DNA of 34,479 nt from Halalkalirubrum salinum (GTDB lineage: Archaea; Halobacteriota; Halobacteria; Halobacteriales; Haloferacaceae), in contig NZ_SRSG01000025.1 in assembly GCF_005543295.1 (NCBI RefSeq), forward strand, positions 1 to 34,479, read 5' to 3'. Shown piece after piece: positions 31,872 to 34,479 of the stretch. The notes under the pieces are model-generated. The model searched no databases. It saw only the letters and a list, made by a program, of their open reading frames with translations, and was not told the origin of the DNA. A program made the position numbers and the translations under genes. Numbering within the stretch: position 1 is the first letter of the stretch; each line of letters starts with the position of its first letter.

Positions 31872-32174
31872 ATGACCTCAAGTCTGATACTGACCGACAG
31901 CACGGACCGTTTCGGCTACGATCCGATCACGGAGACGTACCACGCCCAGCACGACTGGACGAGCGATAGCCCGCTCTCGATAACGGTTGTTGGGGTGGTT
32001 GCCGCGGTAATCGGTGAGGAACCCATGGAGATGGAACCCCTCTACGCGGTAACCGATCCGGATGCTCTTGATACGCTCCTCTCTTCAGGAACGGAGGCGG
32101 GTATCCAGGTCGCGTTCGAGTACGAGGAGCAGTCGGTGACGGTGACGGGGCACGGGGAAATCGTCGTTGGATAG
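31872..32174 (+). CDS. HalOD1 output-domain protein
   Basis: The 100-residue protein matches the HalOD1 pattern: YDPITETYHAQHDWTSDSPLS, a helix with TVVGVVAAVIG, MEPLYAVTDPDALDTLL, and two closing strands IQVAFEYEEQSVTVTGHGEIVV. HalOD1 is thought to be an output module of haloarchaeal signalling. It is often found alone, next to HTH_10 or receiver proteins, as here. The ATG at 31872 is 47 nt after the regulator stop. Mechanism and ligand are not known. Confidence 0.88.
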   Translation: MTSSLILTDSTDRFGYDPITETYHAQHDWTSDSPLSITVVGVVAAVIGEEPMEMEPLYAVTDPDALDTLLSSGTEAGIQVAFEYEEQSVTVTGHGEIVVG

Positions 32175-32941
32175 GTGGTCTGGGTGACGAGGAGGCCCAG
32201 GTGGTTCGATTGAAGAACGGTGAGTGCGGCCTCTTCAAAGAGTGGTGTCGAGATTGCGGCCACGATGAGTTTCAAGTTCCTACTGGAGGCCCAAATGGTG
32301 ATATTGATGTTCTGTACCTCCGTGTTGATGCAATCGTTAGCTACATCCGCTCTATCAGTTCCGTGAGTTTTGATTGCGAGATACATCCTCTGCATCTTGC
32401 ACGCTGATTCTAACAGATTCTCTGTAAATCGGCTCGGACTGTGCAGGATCGATGGTGCGTGTCTGGTAAAGTACCACAGGTCGGGTGGCCCGTGGCGTTC
32501 GCAGAGACACATCACGCCCAGAATCGGGCGGTAAAGCGTGTGAATCTTTGATTCCCGTCGCGCTCCCGGTTGGTCGCATGTAACCAGTAACACCCGAACA
32601 CGCCGTTCGTGTCCGTGCAGGCCAGCCACTTTACGATGGCTCGACACCACCCGTCTCACCACGTCTTACCATGTTTCAGTGCGTGGGTTTTGAGCGGTTG
32701 TTAACGGTGAGTTCCTATCAGATTCAACGAGTTGATGCGGAATAAAACCGTGGATTATGACGAGGAGCGGACGCGATTCACTCACGGGCCAGGTGTTGAG
32801 CCAATCGAAGATTTACGAAAGCCGAAAACGGACATTTTCGGAAACCCGTGGAGCTCTCGTTGTACTCTTTAGACGGCCTCTTTGGAGATGGGTCAGCGCC
32901 GCAGCGAAAACAGAATTAAAACAACAGTCTCGTCGATTCAA
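32175..32941. other. Gene-poor stretch, probable decayed mobile DNA
   Basis: About 770 bp without a recognisable gene. The longest minus frame (32042-32662) overlaps the HalOD1 gene, is rich in Cys, His and Thr, and lacks the acidic composition of the neighbours. A 68-codon plus frame (32201-32407) has a CRDCGHDEF patch. A 45-codon plus frame (32735-32872) has a normal acidic/basic composition (TRFTHGPGVEPIEDLRKPK). None matches a family I know. The CGATCG palindrome is missing throughout. Remnants of genes or insertion sequences are the likely content. Confidence 0.45.
32822..32841 (+). repeat. Perfect 7-bp hairpin
   Basis: CCGAAAA (32822-32828) and TTTTCGG (32835-32841) pair across CGGACA. 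It lies inside the 45-codon frame at 32735-32872. It could be a terminator-like or regulatory structure, or chance. Confidence 0.35.
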
Positions 32942-34162
32942 CTAGGACGGATCTGATACACTTGTAGAATCGGGGTGACTGAGGTTGATCGGCGTCGAAG
33001 GGTCGCCCGAGACGTCGGTTCCGACCACGGTTGTCGGTCCGTTTCCATCTCGTTCGTCAATGCCGAAGCTAGCCTCCTTGACTTCGAGCGTCGACCGTAC
33101 AACCGAGATATCGGTAGACGGCTGGTCGGTCTCTTGGATAGATATCTCGGCGTTTCCCTCCTCGCGGGCGTTGGCTCTGCTCAGAACGGATAGCCAAATT
33201 TGCTCTGAACCCCGGATCTGTACTCCATAGGACCCGTTCTCTGCGATCGTCACCTCGTCAATCCGGACTTGCGAGGCCTCGCCGCCGCCGGTACCAACGA
33301 GAACCCCGGACTCACCATTCGTACTACTCTCGCCCCCGTCGATAGCTACATCGCGGTACCCGTTCTGTACGACCATCCCGCAGGCCCCATTCTCGTGGGA
33401 CTCACAATTATCGAGAGTCACACCGGCCCCGACATCGTCGGTGAGGTTGAACCCGTGGCGGTCGTTATCGTGGCTGCGACAGTCGCTGATCGTACAGCTT
33501 TCGATCCCTGCGATTGTGAAGCCATCAAGGCCGTTGTTGACCGATACGCAGTCCGAGATCATGAGATTCCGTCCAGGGGAATCTCCACTTCGGTGGGGAT
33601 CGAACCCGTATCCCGGACAATCACGAATCTGAACGCGCTCGACGAGCAGGTTCTCCGTACCCGAACTGTAGAGGCCGTACTCCTCCCCGTTGTCGGAGAC
33701 GTTGGCGCGGTTACCGTCGACGGTTAGGTCCGACACCGCGACATCGTCGCCCTCGACCCGAATTAGGCCAGCTAAGTCGAGATCCGTCCCATCCGCGATC
33801 GCGAGTGTCGTTGAGTCAGTCCCTGCCCCGCTAAGACGCGTGTTGGCCGGGACAACGATGTTGTCGTCCACGTCGTCGATCGTCCCCGGACCGACTGTAA
33901 CTACGCCTGGGTCTGATCCAAGCTCGTTCAGGGCGGATTGCAATCGCTCGTACCCGTCCGCTGGATCGACGCGGACATCGGGACCGTCTTGTCCTATCGT
34001 CCGCATCGCCTCAACGTTGGCCCTCCCGCCGTAGTCTCCCGAGGGTATCTCCTCAATGGTTTCGTCGGATCCAAATCCGATGCACCCCGTAAAACCCAGC
34101 AAGACAGCCGGCGCCGTTTTCAGGAACCGCCGTCGAAAAATTGAGTCGGTCTTACTGTTCAT
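32942..34162 (-). CDS. Tat-exported lipoprotein with right-handed parallel beta-helix
   Basis: The 406-residue secreted protein starts with a Tat signal (FRRRFLKTAPAVLLGFTGC) whose lipobox FTGC should give a lipid-anchored cysteine outside the membrane. A short Asp-rich linker leads to a YERLQSALNELG segment and then to about ten repeating beta-helix turns (RLSGAGTDSTTLAI, VSDLTVDGN, LVERVQIRDC, CTISDCRSHDN and so on), as in pectate-lyase-like and NosD-type proteins. Such folds bind or cut polysaccharides. No catalytic triad can be pinned down. The ATG at 34162 is chosen because it opens the signal peptide and has a TATA box at -27. Confidence 0.85.
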   Translation of the reverse strand: MNSKTDSIFRRRFLKTAPAVLLGFTGCIGFGSDETIEEIPSGDYGGRANVEAMRTIGQDGPDVRVDPADGYERLQSALNELGSDPGVVTVGPGTIDDVDDNIVVPANTRLSGAGTDSTTLAIADGTDLDLAGLIRVEGDDVAVSDLTVDGNRANVSDNGEEYGLYSSGTENLLVERVQIRDCPGYGFDPHRSGDSPGRNLMISDCVSVNNGLDGFTIAGIESCTISDCRSHDNDRHGFNLTDDVGAGVTLDNCESHENGACGMVVQNGYRDVAIDGGESSTNGESGVLVGTGGGEASQVRIDEVTIAENGSYGVQIRGSEQIWLSVLSRANAREEGNAEISIQETDQPSTDISVVRSTLEVKEASFGIDERDGNGPTTVVGTDVSGDPSTPINLSHPDSTSVSDPS

Positions 34163-34184
34163 ATCTGGGTCGAAGAAAGCCGTC

Positions 34185-34193
34185 AATTTAAAT
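34185..34193 (-). promoter_or_regulatory. TATA box of the beta-helix lipoprotein gene
   Basis: The minus strand reads ATTTAAATT, centred about 27 nt before the ATG at 34162. Confidence 0.6.
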
Positions 34194-34209
34194 GCTAACA
34201 AGCAGAATC

Positions 34210-34231
34210 CCACGGGTCACTGTACCCGTGG
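34210..34231 (+). mobile_element. Perfect hairpin upstream of tnpB, probable IS200/IS605-type end
   Basis: CCACGGGT (34210-34217) and ACCCGTGG (34224-34231) form an 8-bp stem with a 6-nt loop. Subterminal hairpins of this kind are the recognition sites of IS200/IS605 elements. It lies 66 nt before the TnpB coding start and about 50 nt from the lipoprotein gene, so it may mark the left end of the element. Confidence 0.5.
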
Positions 34232-34296
34232 ATGAATGCGACAATCGCCCGACTTAAACCGAATGTTCAAGTGACCCGCACCCCGAGATACTGTTA

Positions 34297-34479
34297 GTGG
34301 AGCAGACGTTCAAGTATCGCGTGTACATGACCGACGGTGTAGCGAGTGAAGCTCGCAGACACATCAACATTTGTCGGGAAGTGTACAACCACGCACTCGG
34401 ACTCTACGACTCTGCTCCAGATGGTGACAAACCCACGTACACTCAACTTCAGAACAAGCTCCCCACGTGGAAACGCCAG
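34297..34479 (+). CDS. tnpB: TnpB (IS200/IS605-family RNA-guided nuclease), 5' part only
   Basis: The frame is open to the window end and reads VEQTFKYRVYMTDG followed by ARRHINICREVYNHALGLY and QNKLPTWKRQ. This is the typical N-terminus of haloarchaeal IS1341-type TnpB: a FKYRxY strand, then the (H)INxCRxVYNHAL helix. TnpB is an OMEGA-type nuclease that uses an RNA from the 3' end of its element to cut at the donor site. The catalytic RuvC part and the RNA region lie outside the window. No tnpA is upstream, so this is a solo-TnpB element. The GTG at 34297 is the likely start; an ATG lies at 34327. Confidence 0.88.
   Translation, partial: MEQTFKYRVYMTDGVASEARRHINICREVYNHALGLYDSAPDGDKPTYTQLQNKLPTWKRQ

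Noticed and set aside
32042-32662. 206-codon minus-strand frame
   Set aside because: It covers most of the convincing HalOD1 gene on the other strand, has unusual composition (many Cys, His, Thr), no family resemblance and no promoter at the right distance.
1-34479. CRISPR array, tRNA or rRNA genes, replication origin
   Set aside because: No regularly spaced repeats, no tRNA-like T-loop arrangement outside genes, no rRNA text, and no cluster of origin-box-like repeats with an orc1/cdc6 gene were seen.

Overview
The window comes from a halophilic archaeon (class Halobacteria). The predicted proteins are rich in Asp and Glu. Many genes have an AT-rich TATA-like box 24-30 nt before the start codon and no leader. 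Several families are typical of haloarchaea: a 7TM-PAS histidine kinase, an HTH_10 bacterio-opsin-activator-like regulator, a HalOD1 protein, a propionyl-CoA carboxylase with a PccX-type small subunit, and PhoU-TrkA_C fusions. No rRNA, tRNA or CRISPR array was seen. I cannot name the genus.

Layout. 1-920: a mobile-looking left edge with a short interspersed repeat and a winged-helix/PemK toxin-antitoxin pair. 1093-5021 (minus): a membrane histidine kinase with an eroded ATP-binding domain, then the ribosome quality-control factor RqcH. 5145-5954 (plus): a ZIP metal transporter behind a 13-bp inverted repeat. 6004-15983: nine consecutive minus-strand genes. These are a SHOCT membrane protein, a CBS protein, Elp3, a RecJ/Cdc45-like S1-OB protein, a Yip1 protein, thymidine kinase, an amidohydrolase and two tandem paralogous HD phosphohydrolases. 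16117-18218 (plus): a PhoU-TrkA_C protein, a SnoaL-like protein, and a DUF433 antitoxin followed by a broken DUF5615 toxin that is too short and frameshifted to appear as an ordinary ORF. 18261-22645 (minus): the acyl-CoA carboxylase operon (B, X, A) and a CDP-alcohol phosphatidyltransferase. 22895-29705: a Na+-dependent SNF-family transporter, a quinone-oxidoreductase-like MDR enzyme, sucCD, an SRPBCC protein, a zinc-ribbon membrane protein and a threonine-synthase-like enzyme. 29706-34479: a gene-poor accessory stretch with IS-end-like repeats, an orphan small membrane protein, the HTH_10 and HalOD1 genes, about 770 bp without a recognisable gene, a Tat-exported parallel beta-helix lipoprotein, and the start of a TnpB gene cut by the window edge.

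How the genes connect. The carboxylase and SucCD fit one route (propionyl-CoA to methylmalonyl-CoA to succinyl-CoA to succinate with nucleotide triphosphate gain), although the mutase and epimerase are not here. Thymidine kinase, the amidohydrolase and two SAMHD1-like HD proteins form a run consistent with control of nucleotide pools. Elp3 and RqcH are translation-fidelity genes. The palindrome CGATCG is very dense in the core (nine in 6001-7440 by hand count) but nearly absent from 29941-32940 (one), which marks the right-hand region as compositionally foreign.
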